Assembly (NCBI GenBank): GCA_901456055.1
Contig: CABDWT010000001.1
Coordinates: 1 to 64,000 of the forward strand
Source of the DNA: Phytobacter ursingii
Lineage (GTDB): Bacteria; Pseudomonadota; Gammaproteobacteria; Enterobacterales; Enterobacteriaceae
Length of the DNA stretch: 64,000 nucleotides
Direction: 5' to 3'
The notes below the pieces were generated by a model. It saw only the letters and a list, made by a program, of their open reading frames with translations, ran no database searches and was not told the origin of the DNA. A program made the position numbers and the translations under genes. Below, one piece after another: positions 28,066-36,745 of the stretch (position 1 is the first letter of the stretch; each line of letters begins with the position of its first letter).

Positions 28066-29295
28066 TTAAATGATACTGAGATTGTCTTCTGACGAGCCAG
28101 TCGGTATATCCACATACATCACATTCGCAGGCGGACGCTGCATCTGGATTTGCTCAGCCATATACCGCATATACGGGTCAATATGACTGAATATCGCCTT
28201 ATAACCTGCACACAGGTGGTTATGCCAGCGATCACCCATTTTATGGATACGGTGTTTGGGACAGCCGCCATGGCAGGCAAATCGCCACTCACAACGCATG
28301 CACTCTGCACTCACTTCTGTTTTGGCAAGCCCAAATTTACGTTGCTGCTTACTGGCGGCCATTTTCGCCAGACTGTCACGACGCAGATTTCCCAGTCGGT
28401 GCTCCGGAAATACATAATGGTCGCAGCTGTAAACATCACCATTTTGTTCCACTACCAGGCCATGGCCACAGGAGGACTGCATCACACACAATGATGGTTT
28501 TTCACCCAGCCAGGCCGCCAGCGCACTGTCAAACATCTGAACGTACACACGGCCAACATCCCTGCGTACCCAGAGGTCAAATACCCCTTTCATGAATTGC
28601 CCCCATTGCTCCCCGGATACTGACCACTCAGTAACGGAACCGGTGAGTGTCTGTGGATAGAGTAATTCACCGTACTTTTCATTCGCCGGACGTTGCTCGA
28701 CTGCCGGGATAAACTGAACAAATTCAGCCCTCAGGTCCTGTGTCAGATACTCGTAAATCTCCCGTGGATGTTCAGCAGTAACATTGTTAACGACAGTGAG
28801 AACATTCACATCAACACGATGTTTCTTCAGCAATTCCATAGCCCGCAATACTTTGTGGAAAACAGACTGTTCACTTCTGGTTTTCCGGTAACGGTCATGC
28901 AGCCAGGCCGGGCCATCAATCGAAAGGCCGACAAGGAACTGATTTTTGGCGAGAAATACAGCCCACCCTTCATCAATCAGCACACCGTTGGTCTGAATAC
29001 TGTTACGGATATGCTTCTTATCCGAATATTTGCTTTGCAACTGCAGCGCCTTTTCATAAAACGGAATGCCGGCAAGCGTTGGCTCGCCTCCCTGCCAGGT
29101 AAATTCCACTTCCGGGCCAGGGTTCGCTTCAATGTACTGCCGGACATAGGCTTCAAGCGTGGCATCATCCATATGGCGTGCGGCCTTACGGGGTTTCAGC
29201 GTGCCCTGTTCTTTTTCCAGATAGAAGCAGTAGTCGCAGGCGATGTTGCACTGATAGCTGACGGGTTTGGCCATCAGATGGAAAGGTTTGTTCAT
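28066..29295 (-). CDS. yidF: Anaerobic sulfatase-maturating enzyme (radical SAM)
   Basis: The 409-residue protein begins with a radical-SAM core whose 4Fe-4S cluster is held by Cys16, Cys20 and Cys23 (QCNIACDYC, C-x3-C-x2-C). TWQGGEPTLAG follows (SAM binding), and the C-terminal SPASM region has further cysteines (SSCGHG, SCDHYVFP, CMRCEWRFACHGGCPKHR). This is the anSME family, which oxidises the active-site Cys or Ser of a sulfatase to formylglycine in the cytoplasm. Its target is surely the Cys-type sulfatase encoded divergently at 31009. AGGAG precedes the ATG at 29295. The symbol is given by analogy with the E. coli yidF-yidJ locus. Confidence 0.9.
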   Translation of the reverse strand: MNKPFHLMAKPVSYQCNIACDYCFYLEKEQGTLKPRKAARHMDDATLEAYVRQYIEANPGPEVEFTWQGGEPTLAGIPFYEKALQLQSKYSDKKHIRNSIQTNGVLIDEGWAVFLAKNQFLVGLSIDGPAWLHDRYRKTRSEQSVFHKVLRAMELLKKHRVDVNVLTVVNNVTAEHPREIYEYLTQDLRAEFVQFIPAVEQRPANEKYGELLYPQTLTGSVTEWSVSGEQWGQFMKGVFDLWVRRDVGRVYVQMFDSALAAWLGEKPSLCVMQSSCGHGLVVEQNGDVYSCDHYVFPEHRLGNLRRDSLAKMAASKQQRKFGLAKTEVSAECMRCEWRFACHGGCPKHRIHKMGDRWHNHLCAGYKAIFSHIDPYMRYMAEQIQMQRPPANVMYVDIPTGSSEDNLSII

Positions 29296-29381
29296 GGTCG
29301 CTCCTGAATGAATCACACATGAAGTTTAGTGATATTGCTCACCCTTTTATCAATGTGTTTTGACTTTGGCCGAAAAGGATC

Positions 29382-29428
29382 GAAATATAGTTTTCATTGA
29401 TATCAATATAACATGAAATATAAACTTC
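29382..29428. promoter_or_regulatory. Two RpiR-type operator candidates
   Basis: GAAATATAGTTTTC (29382-29395) and GAAATATAAACTTC (29415-29428) are related dyads 33 bp apart start to start, three helical turns. The second contains TAAACTTCA, the inverse of TGAAGTTTA at 29320-29328 near the maturase start. A TTGACT box at 29360 could serve the PTS operon. The likely binder is the RpiR protein at 33694. Confidence 0.55.
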
Positions 29429-29452
29429 ACAGCACCAACATCAGGGGTCTTT

Positions 29453-30994
29453 ATGAGCAAACTGTTTGCCGGAGCACAAAATCTTGGTAAATCGTTTATG
29501 CTGCCGATTGCCGTCCTGCCTGCTGCAGGCCTGCTTCTGGGATTCGGCGGCGTTTTCACCAATCCGGTTACCATCTCCACCTATCCAGTCCTCAGCAGTG
29601 AATTGATTCAGTCGATTTTTACCATAATGAAACTGTGCGGCAGCGTGGTCTTCGATAATCTCTCCCTGCTGTTTGCCGTGGGGATTGCCGTCGGTATGGC
29701 CCGCAGCGACAAAGGAACGGCAGGTCTTGCGGCAGTTCTTTGCTTTATCGTCATGAACAAGGCGATCAACGCATCGTTGTTACTGTCCGGAACACTGGCG
29801 ACAGAGAACCTGGCCGCAGCCGGGCAGGCGAGCGTGATGGGGATGACCACTCTGCAAACGGGTGTGATGGGAGGAATACTGAGTGGCCTGTTAGCCTTCT
29901 GGGTCCAGAAACGGTTCGGGAAAACAGAGCTGCCAAGCCTGCTGGCTTTTTTCAGCGGCTCCCGTTTCGTGCCTATTGTCAGTTCTTTTTTCGCCATTTT
30001 TCTTGGCGTCGCTCTGTTCTGGGTCTGGCCACATATCCAGACAGGTATTACCCATCTGGGCTGGCTGGTTGAGAAAACCGGTTATATTGGCACCCTGTTC
30101 TACGGCATGATCCTCAAATGCCTCATTCCCCTCGGTCTACATCACTTGTTCTATTTGCCTTTCTGGCTGACCAGTGTGGGCGGTGAGCAGATGGTGAACG
30201 GACAACTGGTACAGGGCACGCAGAAAATCTTCTTTGCCCAGTTGGCAGACCCTTCGGTGACACAGTACTACATTGGGGTATCCCGTTTCATGGCCGGGCG
30301 CTTTGCGGACTTCATGTTTGGTCTACCGGGTGCAGCACTGGCCATTTACCATTCAGCCCGCCCTGAGAACAAGAAAAAAGTCGCCAGTCTGATGCTGTCC
30401 GCGGCACTGACGGCCTTTGTCACCGGTATCACAGAGCCGCTGGAATTTGCCTTCATGTTCTGCGCACCACTCTTGTATGGCGTACACATTGTGCTGACCG
30501 GTGTGGCATTTATGTTCACACACATCCTGCAAATCACGGTCGGACAGACGTTTTCCGGCGGGCTTATCGACTTCCTGTTGTTTGGTGTCCTTCAGGGCAA
30601 TGCCAAAACTAACTGGCTGCTGATGCTGCCACTCGGTGCCGTGATGTTCTGCCTGTACTACTTCTCCTTCCGCTTCCTTATCAAATGGCGTCAGTTGAAA
30701 ACACCTGGCCGTGAAGATGAAGCCGACGACGAAACCCCGGTTGCATCGGTCAGTGGCAATGAGCGAGCTGCGAGGATCGTGCAGGCGCTGGGAGGCCGGG
30801 ACAACATTGTGGATGTGGACTGCTGCGCCACCCGTCTTCGTATCACGGTCAAAAACCCGCAAAGCGTTCTGGTTGATGCCTTTAAACAACTCGGCAGCCG
30901 TGGAGCGTTTATCCGTGGAGAAGGGGTGCAGGTGGTCTACGGACCGCATGTGACCCTGATTAAAAACGAAGTTGAAGAATTTATCGGTTCATAA
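29453..30994 (+). CDS. PTS EIICB permease, glucose/glucoside superfamily
   Basis: The 513-residue protein fuses a membrane IIC domain (residues 1-400, about ten helices; MLPIAVLPAAGLLLGFGG start and GITEPLEFAFMF signature) with a cytosolic IIB domain (about 435-513). The phosphorylated Cys is in DVDCCATRLRI (about Cys458). It imports and phosphorylates a sugar, needing a glucose-type IIA from elsewhere because no IIA domain is attached. Lying first in an operon with a cytoplasmic sulfatase and a mutarotase, its substrate is probably a sulfated monosaccharide or glycoside; this is inference. A diverged copy of an AGGGG site precedes the ATG. Confidence 0.88.
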   Translation: MSKLFAGAQNLGKSFMLPIAVLPAAGLLLGFGGVFTNPVTISTYPVLSSELIQSIFTIMKLCGSVVFDNLSLLFAVGIAVGMARSDKGTAGLAAVLCFIVMNKAINASLLLSGTLATENLAAAGQASVMGMTTLQTGVMGGILSGLLAFWVQKRFGKTELPSLLAFFSGSRFVPIVSSFFAIFLGVALFWVWPHIQTGITHLGWLVEKTGYIGTLFYGMILKCLIPLGLHHLFYLPFWLTSVGGEQMVNGQLVQGTQKIFFAQLADPSVTQYYIGVSRFMAGRFADFMFGLPGAALAIYHSARPENKKKVASLMLSAALTAFVTGITEPLEFAFMFCAPLLYGVHIVLTGVAFMFTHILQITVGQTFSGGLIDFLLFGVLQGNAKTNWLLMLPLGAVMFCLYYFSFRFLIKWRQLKTPGREDEADDETPVASVSGNERAARIVQALGGRDNIVDVDCCATRLRITVKNPQSVLVDAFKQLGSRGAFIRGEGVQVVYGPHVTLIKNEVEEFIGS

Positions 30995-31008
30995 AGAAGA
31001 GACGTCTT

Positions 31009-32769
31009 ATGAAAGCTGTAATGCTGATGTTTGATACGCTGACGCGTAACCACCTCGCCCCTTATGGGGGCGATGCCATCACCCCCAACTTTACCCGGCT
31101 GGCCCGTGAATCTGCGCAGTTTGATAACTTCTATGTCGGCAGCATGCCCTGCATGCCGGCCCGGCGCGAACTGCATACCGGGCGTTACAATTTTCTGCAC
31201 CGCAGTTGGGGGCCACTGGAGCCGTTCGATTTCTCCACGTTTGAGGCGATGAAGCAGGCTGGCGTACATACCCATATGGTGACCGACCATAAACACTACT
31301 GGCGTGATGGCGGAGCAACCTACCATACCCGTTATTCCACGTTTGAGTTTATCCGCGGCCAGGAAGGGGATTGCTGGAAAGGACAGGTAGAAAAACCGGC
31401 TATCAACTGGCAGGGAATGGAAGACGACGAAACCCTGCGACGCCGTACAGGACGTATGACTCAGGATCTGATAAACCGTGCGGCGATGCCCACCCAGGAA
31501 GAGCATTTCACTCACCGTACCATCAGGGCGGGTATGGATTTCCTGGAAACTAACAAAGATCAGGATAACTGGTTCCTGCAGATTGAGTGTTTCGATCCCC
31601 ATGAACCTTTCTTTGTCCCGGAAAAATACCTTGCTCAGTATGGCTGCACGCCTGATGAATTTGACGGGTGGGTACCTTACTACTGTGGCGCACCAGGCGG
31701 CATGGATGAAGATAAAGTCCGGAAATTCTACCAGGCGCTTATCACCATGTGTGATGACTACCTTGGTCAGGTTATGGACAAGCTGAAAGCACTGGATCTG
31801 TGGGAAGACACAATGTTTATCGTCTGTACTGACCATGGGTTCCTGCTCGGTGAGCATCAGTGGTGGGGCAAGAACATCATGCCGGTATACAACGAGATCG
31901 CTAACACACCGTTCTTTATCCGCGATCCTCGTTGTAAAGCCGAAGGCGTTCGTCGCTGCGCGCTGGCTCAGACTGTCGATATTCCGGCGACTCTGCTGGA
32001 GTATTTCGATATACCACGTCCGCCATCCATGACTGGTAAACCGCTGCGTCGGGCGGTGGAAAATGACACTTCGGTACGTGATTATGCGATGTTTGGCTAT
32101 TTTGGCGGCCACATCAATATTACCGACGGCGATTATGTCTATATGCGTTGTCCGCGAGAGGAAAAGAAGGAGAATCTGTATGAATACACCCTGATGCCAG
32201 CCAGGATAGACAGTATGTTCAAAGTAAGTGAACTGCAGAATATCAGCATCCATCCCGGTTTTGATTTCACACAGGGTGCGCAGGTCATGCAAATCCCTGC
32301 AACCTTCGGGTATCTGAATCCATGGCGGTTCGGAGATAAACTCTTCGATTTGAAAGCCGATCCGCAGCAAATTAATGCTCTTCACGACAGCGAACGTGTG
32401 TTTCAGTATGCACAAGCAATTAACACGATGATGCAGTTACATGATGCACCAGCGGAACTCTACGCCCGTTTCGAACTGGACACGCTGTCACTTGAGCGGG
32501 AACAGGCCTTTGCGCAGCGCTGGGCAAGACAGACTCTGTGGACGGAAAAAGAGTATCGCTGTAAGCATCATGGCGTGGAAGAGGCGTTACGCTTTGTCAT
32601 CAGTGCAGCCGGGGAACAGGGCTTATCTTCGGAAGCGCTTCTGAATCATTTCCCCGTCGGACATTTACTGACAGAAACGGACATCTTCACTCTGATTGAT
32701 GCCTGCTTTACCGGAGACCGGCATAAAGCACTGGTTTATCAGACCCGATTGTTACTGAGGACAGCGTAA
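31009..32769 (+). CDS. yidJ: Cys-type sulfatase, cytoplasmic
   Basis: The 586-residue alkaline-phosphatase-superfamily sulfatase shows metal-binding Asp9 (MLMFDTLTRNHL), the formylglycine motif C48-M-P-A-R52 (SMPCMPARRELHTGR), and ICTDHGFLLGEHQWWGK with late metal and substrate residues. No signal peptide is present, so it works in the cytoplasm and depends on the radical-SAM maturase at 28066. It should hydrolyse the sulfate ester of a sugar after PTS import. It corresponds to E. coli YidJ in type, but sits with a PTS instead of the YidK sodium symporter. The ATG follows the EIICB stop by 14 bp. Confidence 0.9.
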   Translation: MKAVMLMFDTLTRNHLAPYGGDAITPNFTRLARESAQFDNFYVGSMPCMPARRELHTGRYNFLHRSWGPLEPFDFSTFEAMKQAGVHTHMVTDHKHYWRDGGATYHTRYSTFEFIRGQEGDCWKGQVEKPAINWQGMEDDETLRRRTGRMTQDLINRAAMPTQEEHFTHRTIRAGMDFLETNKDQDNWFLQIECFDPHEPFFVPEKYLAQYGCTPDEFDGWVPYYCGAPGGMDEDKVRKFYQALITMCDDYLGQVMDKLKALDLWEDTMFIVCTDHGFLLGEHQWWGKNIMPVYNEIANTPFFIRDPRCKAEGVRRCALAQTVDIPATLLEYFDIPRPPSMTGKPLRRAVENDTSVRDYAMFGYFGGHINITDGDYVYMRCPREEKKENLYEYTLMPARIDSMFKVSELQNISIHPGFDFTQGAQVMQIPATFGYLNPWRFGDKLFDLKADPQQINALHDSERVFQYAQAINTMMQLHDAPAELYARFELDTLSLEREQAFAQRWARQTLWTEKEYRCKHHGVEEALRFVISAAGEQGLSSEALLNHFPVGHLLTETDIFTLIDACFTGDRHKALVYQTRLLLRTA

Positions 32770-32771
32770 CC

Positions 32772-33650
32772 ATGAGTGTCTGGCCGCTTGAAAACGATCG
32801 CTTTCTGGTTGCAGTGCACGCGACAGGCGCTGAGCTATCCAGTATCCGCGATAAACTCACTGGTCGTGAGTGGCTGTGGCAACCGCGGCCAGGCGTCTGG
32901 AATAACTCGGCCACCATGCTGTTTCCGGTGGTCGGAGCGCTTGTCCATGAAGGCATCCGCGTTGACGGACAGTTCCTGCCACTATCGGCACATGGCTTTT
33001 TGCGAGGTCAGACATTTACCTGCATTGAGCAGAGTGTTAATCACCTGGTGCTGGAAGCCCGGGCCACACCTGAAACTCTGGGCCAGTGGCCATGGTGCTG
33101 GCGGGTTCAGCTACACATCGCGTTGCATGAAGACGGGCTCAGTGTGACACAACATGTCTTTAATGATGACCTTCAGTCTTTCTGGTATTCCATTGGCTGG
33201 CACCCGGGATTCGCACTGCCAGTGGCCAGCAAAACGGGCTGGCATGTTAAGTTTGGTGAAAAGGCTGTCAGGGGACCCTTTACGACTCGTAACAGAATGC
33301 TGGTAACGGAAGGTCAGAATCAGAAAGTTACGTCCTTTCCGCTGACAGAGGCATCCTTCCGTGATGGCGCCATTTACTTCGGCGACTGCCAGCAGCAACA
33401 GGTCCGGATTTGCTCACCTGACGGAACAATTGTCATGACGCTTGAAACAGCTGAACACGACTGGTTGGCACTCTGGAGCGTCCCTGGTGCTGACCTGCTC
33501 TGTATTGAGCCACTTGCCGGTACGACCGATGCGCCTGATTTTGACGGAAATGCAGAGAATAAACGCGGAATACGACATCTTGCGCCGGGTCAGAGTCAGG
33601 TATTTAGCGTCAGAATGCGCTTTGCGGTGGACGCACATGCAGGGGATTGA
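32772..33650 (+). CDS. Aldose 1-epimerase (mutarotase) family protein
   Basis: The 292-residue protein matches the galactose-mutarotase-like superfamily (LRDKLTGREWLWQP-type opening, FPVVGALVHEGIRVDGQ, LSAHGFLRGQ with a catalytic His, YSIGWHPGFALP with the second His, and LLCIEPLAGTTDAPD with the catalytic Glu). It interconverts sugar anomers; members with this FxxxG...HGF pattern often act on hexose-6-phosphates, which suits a PTS-linked pathway. It starts 2 bp after the sulfatase stop, so the genes are co-expressed. Confidence 0.85.
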   Translation: MSVWPLENDRFLVAVHATGAELSSIRDKLTGREWLWQPRPGVWNNSATMLFPVVGALVHEGIRVDGQFLPLSAHGFLRGQTFTCIEQSVNHLVLEARATPETLGQWPWCWRVQLHIALHEDGLSVTQHVFNDDLQSFWYSIGWHPGFALPVASKTGWHVKFGEKAVRGPFTTRNRMLVTEGQNQKVTSFPLTEASFRDGAIYFGDCQQQQVRICSPDGTIVMTLETAEHDWLALWSVPGADLLCIEPLAGTTDAPDFDGNAENKRGIRHLAPGQSQVFSVRMRFAVDAHAGD

Positions 33651-33693
33651 CAGAATACCTGTTATTTTTCATGCAAAAGGGTCAGGTGCTGCA

Positions 33694-34575
33694 ATGAGCG
33701 TAAATCGCGAAAATGTGCGGGTGTATATCAGTAATGTACTGGGTGGGCTCGGTGAAACGGACCAGCATATTGCCCGGTTTATTCTGGAGCAACCTGCGGC
33801 AGTGGCGCAGATGCCGGTGCGTAAACTGGCTGAAGCCATGTCGGTCAGCGAAGCAACTATCGTGCGCTTTTGCAAAAAAATTGGTTATACCGGACTGCTT
33901 GAACTGAAAGCGGCCCTTAAACGCGAGTTGCTGGACGATCGCGAACAACTGTTACCCTCTTCCCCGGATATTTTCCTGGATGATACCCGCAACGATGTGG
34001 CGCAGAAGATTGCCATGACGGTGGAAACTACCCTGAATGAGACCATCGGTCTGCTGGATATGAAAGTGGTCAACCCGGTGGTCGAAAGGTTTCTGACAGC
34101 TAACCGTGTTCTGTTCGTAGGTTTTGGAGCTTCTGGTCTTTCTGCAATGGAATCTCGTGACAAAATGAACCGTCAGGGCATTGATTCGGAAGCCTATACC
34201 GACCGTTTCACCATGACTCTGAAACTCGCCAACCTCAAACCCGAAGACCTGGTGGTCGCGTTTTCTCATTCTGGCGAAACGCCGGAAGTGGTGAATGCTT
34301 TCCGGCTGGCCAAAAAAGCTGGGGCACAGTGTCTGGCCATAACGCACAGCCCACAGTCACCGCTGACTGAACTGGCGGATACCTGGTTGCTGACCAGTGG
34401 CAGCGCTGGCCCCTACCAGGGCGACTCGATCGCCACCCGTATGTCACAGCTGTTCATAATTGAGTTTTTGTGCACAGAAATCACCCGCCACAACCTGCGC
34501 GACAGCGCATCAACCGGACTGTCGATTAAAGAATTACTGATAAAAGAAAGGATTAAACGTGAGTCTACAGGATAA
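33694..34575 (+). CDS. MurR/RpiR-family regulator
   Basis: The 293-residue protein has an N-terminal HTH_6 domain (residues 1-77: VAQMPVRKLAEAMSVSEATI then VRFCKKIGYTGLLELKAAL) and a C-terminal SIS sugar-phosphate-binding domain (about 125-260: LFVGFGASGLSAMESRDKMN and VVAFSHSGETPEVV). It likely senses a phosphosugar made by the EIICB and regulates the sulfatase locus. ATG 33694 with AGG upstream is preferred over earlier in-frame starts inside the mutarotase gene. It overlaps yidH by 17 bp. Confidence 0.9.
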   Translation: MSVNRENVRVYISNVLGGLGETDQHIARFILEQPAAVAQMPVRKLAEAMSVSEATIVRFCKKIGYTGLLELKAALKRELLDDREQLLPSSPDIFLDDTRNDVAQKIAMTVETTLNETIGLLDMKVVNPVVERFLTANRVLFVGFGASGLSAMESRDKMNRQGIDSEAYTDRFTMTLKLANLKPEDLVVAFSHSGETPEVVNAFRLAKKAGAQCLAITHSPQSPLTELADTWLLTSGSAGPYQGDSIATRMSQLFIIEFLCTEITRHNLRDSASTGLSIKELLIKERIKRESTG

Positions 34576-34948
34576 CAGTCAGTCAACACGCCCAAAGGGT
34601 CAGTGGTGGCTTGCCGGCAAAACCCCCGATTACCGTTTTACGCTCGCCAATGAACGTACTTTTCTTGCCTGGATCCGTACTGCTCTGGCGCTGATGGCGG
34701 GCGCTGTCGGCGTCGAGCAGTTCGCTCCCCAAATATCTTCTGCTGAACTGCGTATCGGCATCTCAATGCTACTCTTGGTAGCTGCGTCAGCCATGGGGTT
34801 TATGGCATGGCGACGCTGGCGCCGGAATGAGTATGCAATGCGTCTTGAAAACAATTTACCCTACACTCGCGCGCTGGTCATTCTGTCGGCGCTTATGGTC
34901 TTTCTGGCAATATTACTGGGAGTGTTACTGTGGCAGGGAAGACCATAG
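34559..34948 (+). CDS. yidH: YidH-like DUF202 inner-membrane protein
   Basis: The 129-residue protein begins at GTG with AAAGGA upstream and contains DYRFTLANERTFLAWIRTAL, the hallmark of YidH/DUF202 proteins, then three membrane helices (about 35-52, 60-80, 98-120). Function is unknown. In E. coli, yidG and yidH lie beside the yidF/yidJ sulfatase genes; the same partnership here supports a shared, perhaps transport-related, role. Confidence 0.88.
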   Translation: MSLQDNSQSTRPKGQWWLAGKTPDYRFTLANERTFLAWIRTALALMAGAVGVEQFAPQISSAELRIGISMLLLVAASAMGFMAWRRWRRNEYAMRLENNLPYTRALVILSALMVFLAILLGVLLWQGRP

Positions 34949-35226
34949 AGAGAAGAGATCCGGGTCTGCAACCGGAGCGTACGCACCTGTCCTGGCACAG
35001 GAGCGGCTGGTCGATGGTTGTGCCGGGATTGCTGTGCCTGCGGGGCTGGAGTCATACCGGAAATGTGTTATATGTGCTGTCTGGGATATTGTTGCTAAGT
35101 GGCGCTATTGCGATGTTTTGTGGTATCGCTAAACAGCGGCATAATCTTGTATCACTGATTATTGTTATTACCGGCGTGTTGCTCGTATTGATGTTGCTAT
35201 CTCAAGTAAATATTGGGAGACCCTGA
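34930..35226 (+). CDS. yidG: YidG-like DUF202 inner-membrane protein
   Basis: This 98-residue DUF202 protein (RDPGLQPERTHLSWHRSGWS, then two or three hydrophobic helices) starts at a GTG inside the yidH 3' end, a 19-bp overlap. It is the last gene of the sulfatase operon. Its TGA stop (35224-35226) is the first three bases of a dispersed-repeat element, so the insertion supplied or preserved the stop; the ancestral C terminus may have been slightly longer. Confidence 0.85.
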   Translation: MAGKTIERRDPGLQPERTHLSWHRSGWSMVVPGLLCLRGWSHTGNVLYVLSGILLLSGAIAMFCGIAKQRHNLVSLIIVITGVLLVLMLLSQVNIGRP

Positions 35227-35357
35227 CCGCTTTCCCTACATTTAAAATGCATGATGTCTGGTGCTGATATACTGGCGGGTCTGCTATGAGCGAAAAGCGG
35301 AAGTTCGTAATTTATCCCATAGTTGATGACGAGTGTTAATAAATGGGGAGCTGGTCA
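35224..35357 (+). repeat. Dispersed repeat, most complete copy (134 bp)
   Basis: The left end TGACCGCTTTCCCTACATTT and right end AAATGGGGAGCTGGTCA (35341-35357) are imperfect inverted repeats; the right end is the better conserved and complements the left ends at 39, 19395 and 36583. The core has GTCTGCTATGAGCGAAAAGC and GGAAG. With TG...CA termini and no coding capacity it resembles a MITE. Confidence 0.7.
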
Positions 35358-35368
35358 ATTGGGAGCAA

Positions 35369-35392
35369 TAAAAAAGGCCGCCTAAGCGACCT
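35369..35392 (-). terminator. Terminator of the 57-residue gene
   Basis: On the minus strand AGGTCGC pairs with GCGGCCT around TTAG (one G-T pair) and is followed by six T. It directly follows the small gene at 35400-35573. Confidence 0.8.
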
Positions 35393-35399
35393 ATTTATT

Positions 35400-35573
35400 T
35401 TACATAAGCTTTATTTTTACTTTATACCCCTCAAGACCTGACATGGTTTCACTCGGTATAAACTCGATTTCAGAAACTTCTTTGCCTGTTTTTTTCCGTA
35501 GCTCAGCGATTTTTTTAGTAATAAGAGCAGAAATTTCTTGCTCAGCTTTACGCTCCAGTTCTTCAGGTTTCAT
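35400..35573 (-). CDS. Small charged hypothetical protein (57 residues)
   Basis: An ATG at 35573 with a strong AAGGAG site 8 bp upstream opens a 57-residue frame, MKPEELERKAEQEISALITK onward, ending KVKIKLM. It is followed at once by a rho-independent terminator, so a real transcription unit is likely. The N-terminal 30 residues should form a charged amphipathic helix (Glu/Lys/Arg repeats, coiled-coil-like), the remainder a short beta hairpin. No family is recognised; a plasmid or phage DNA-associated accessory protein is only a guess. Confidence 0.65.
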   Translation of the reverse strand: MKPEELERKAEQEISALITKKIAELRKKTGKEVSEIEFIPSETMSGLEGYKVKIKLM

Positions 35574-36056
35574 ATATGTACTCCTTTTTCATACCCAACC
35601 ATTTATAAATCATAGGTTATCTTCCATGAGTGCGCTCAGGAATCCTCCCTCACGCCACCGGTAAATCGGGAGTTGGTTGCACTACCCACGCCGCCGATGC
35701 CGATCGCCTCGTTCGCAGGACATCTGGTGTCGAGCCACAGTCGACGCTTGACAGATTTTTTCCTGGCATTATCGCAGACACACAGTGAATGCCTGCTGTA
35801 ATGCCGTAATAGTCATTTCTCTGCCCTTAATAAAACTTTTTTGAATTAATTCTTCCGCTTACGCTTGTTGTAAATGGTTTGTAGACCACACCTGGAGAGG
35901 CTCTTAAAGGATGCGCCCCCGACCCAGGGAATGACTTATGGATGAGTCCACACCTTCAGCGGGAGCTGAGGGAACTGAAAATAAGAACCGATGCTGTACC
36001 TCAAGATTGCCTTCGCTTAGAAGGCTTTTTTTAATTCCAGAAATTAACCTGTCAAG
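35574..36056. other. Gap without supported genes
   Basis: The stretch holds the promoter side of the small 57-residue gene and otherwise no frame with a credible start and domain. Short segments look like joins between unrelated fragments. Confidence 0.4.
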
Positions 36057-36287
36057 CTATTTCAAAAGTTTGTTTGCAGCTTCGACGATTTCATGTGATG
36101 TAACCTCTCTGTCTGAGGCAACACAAAACTCAGTATGATCGCCAGTTAGCGAATGAACTCCCGCATACATAATCTTAAGGTGAGCTTCCTCACCATTCGG
36201 GTATTCACGGAGTATTGTGGTAGTACCATCCACAACCCTGACAATCACCACCGGCTGCCGATTGAAGAACACCAGAACATTTTTCAT
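36057..36287 (-). CDS. Small hypothetical protein (76 residues)
   Basis: The frame encodes a small basic-acidic cytoplasmic protein starting MKNVLVFFNRQPVVIVRVVD. Three beta strands (VLVFFN, VVIVRVVDGTTTILREY, LKIMYAGVHSL) and a C-terminal helix (SHEIVEAANKLL) are apparent. The second Met of the frame (36287) has AGGG at good spacing. No known family is recognised. The sequence just upstream on the same strand retains coding-like codons, so the locus may be a remnant of a larger unit. Confidence 0.5.
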   Translation of the reverse strand: MKNVLVFFNRQPVVIVRVVDGTTTILREYPNGEEAHLKIMYAGVHSLTGDHTEFCVASDREVTSHEIVEAANKLLK

Positions 36288-36582
36288 AGGCATCCCTAAT
36301 TTTGAGAAAAGGCAACAATAAGTGGCCTTTGATTAGTATCAGCTTGAAGTCAGAATAGTGACTCGCAGGAGCCACCCAAGCGATCCATATATCCAGATCC
36401 ACCAATAACCGCTGCCTTTCTGGTGTAGGCAAGGTGGCGATGAATGGAGTCTACAGAGTTTTCACGTTTTCACATGACAAAGGGCAAGATGATGGTAGTT
36501 ATGCTGCTACCTTTGATTTTCATCTCCGATTAAACTGTTTCAGCAGTTTTAACCACTGCAAGTCGTGCATGTTTGCCCCCTT

Positions 36583-36690
36583 TGACCTGCTCCCCATAAG
36601 CTAACGTATCTCAATGTCATAAATGTCCGCTGTTGGCACGAAACGGACAGAAATCAAGGTCATAAATTCCGCTGCGAGCCAGAACCCGAC
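36583..36690 (+). repeat. Dispersed repeat, copy 12
   Basis: Left terminus TGACCTGCTCCCCATAAGCT, then ATGTCCGCT (36623-36631), TGTTGGCACGAAACGGACAG and a degenerate right half (TCCGCTGCGAGCCAG). It separates the 76-residue gene region from the cyclotransferase gene. Confidence 0.65.
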
Positions 36691-36745
36691 CCAGGACATG
36701 TTTGTTCTAAATAAGCTAGCCCGATAATCAGCGGGCTTAAAGCCA

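Noticed and set aside
36205-36432. Minus-strand frame overlapping the 76-residue gene
   Set aside because: Part of it looks protein-like (PTPERQRLLVDLDIWIAWVA) but it overlaps a better frame and lacks a start; at most a remnant.
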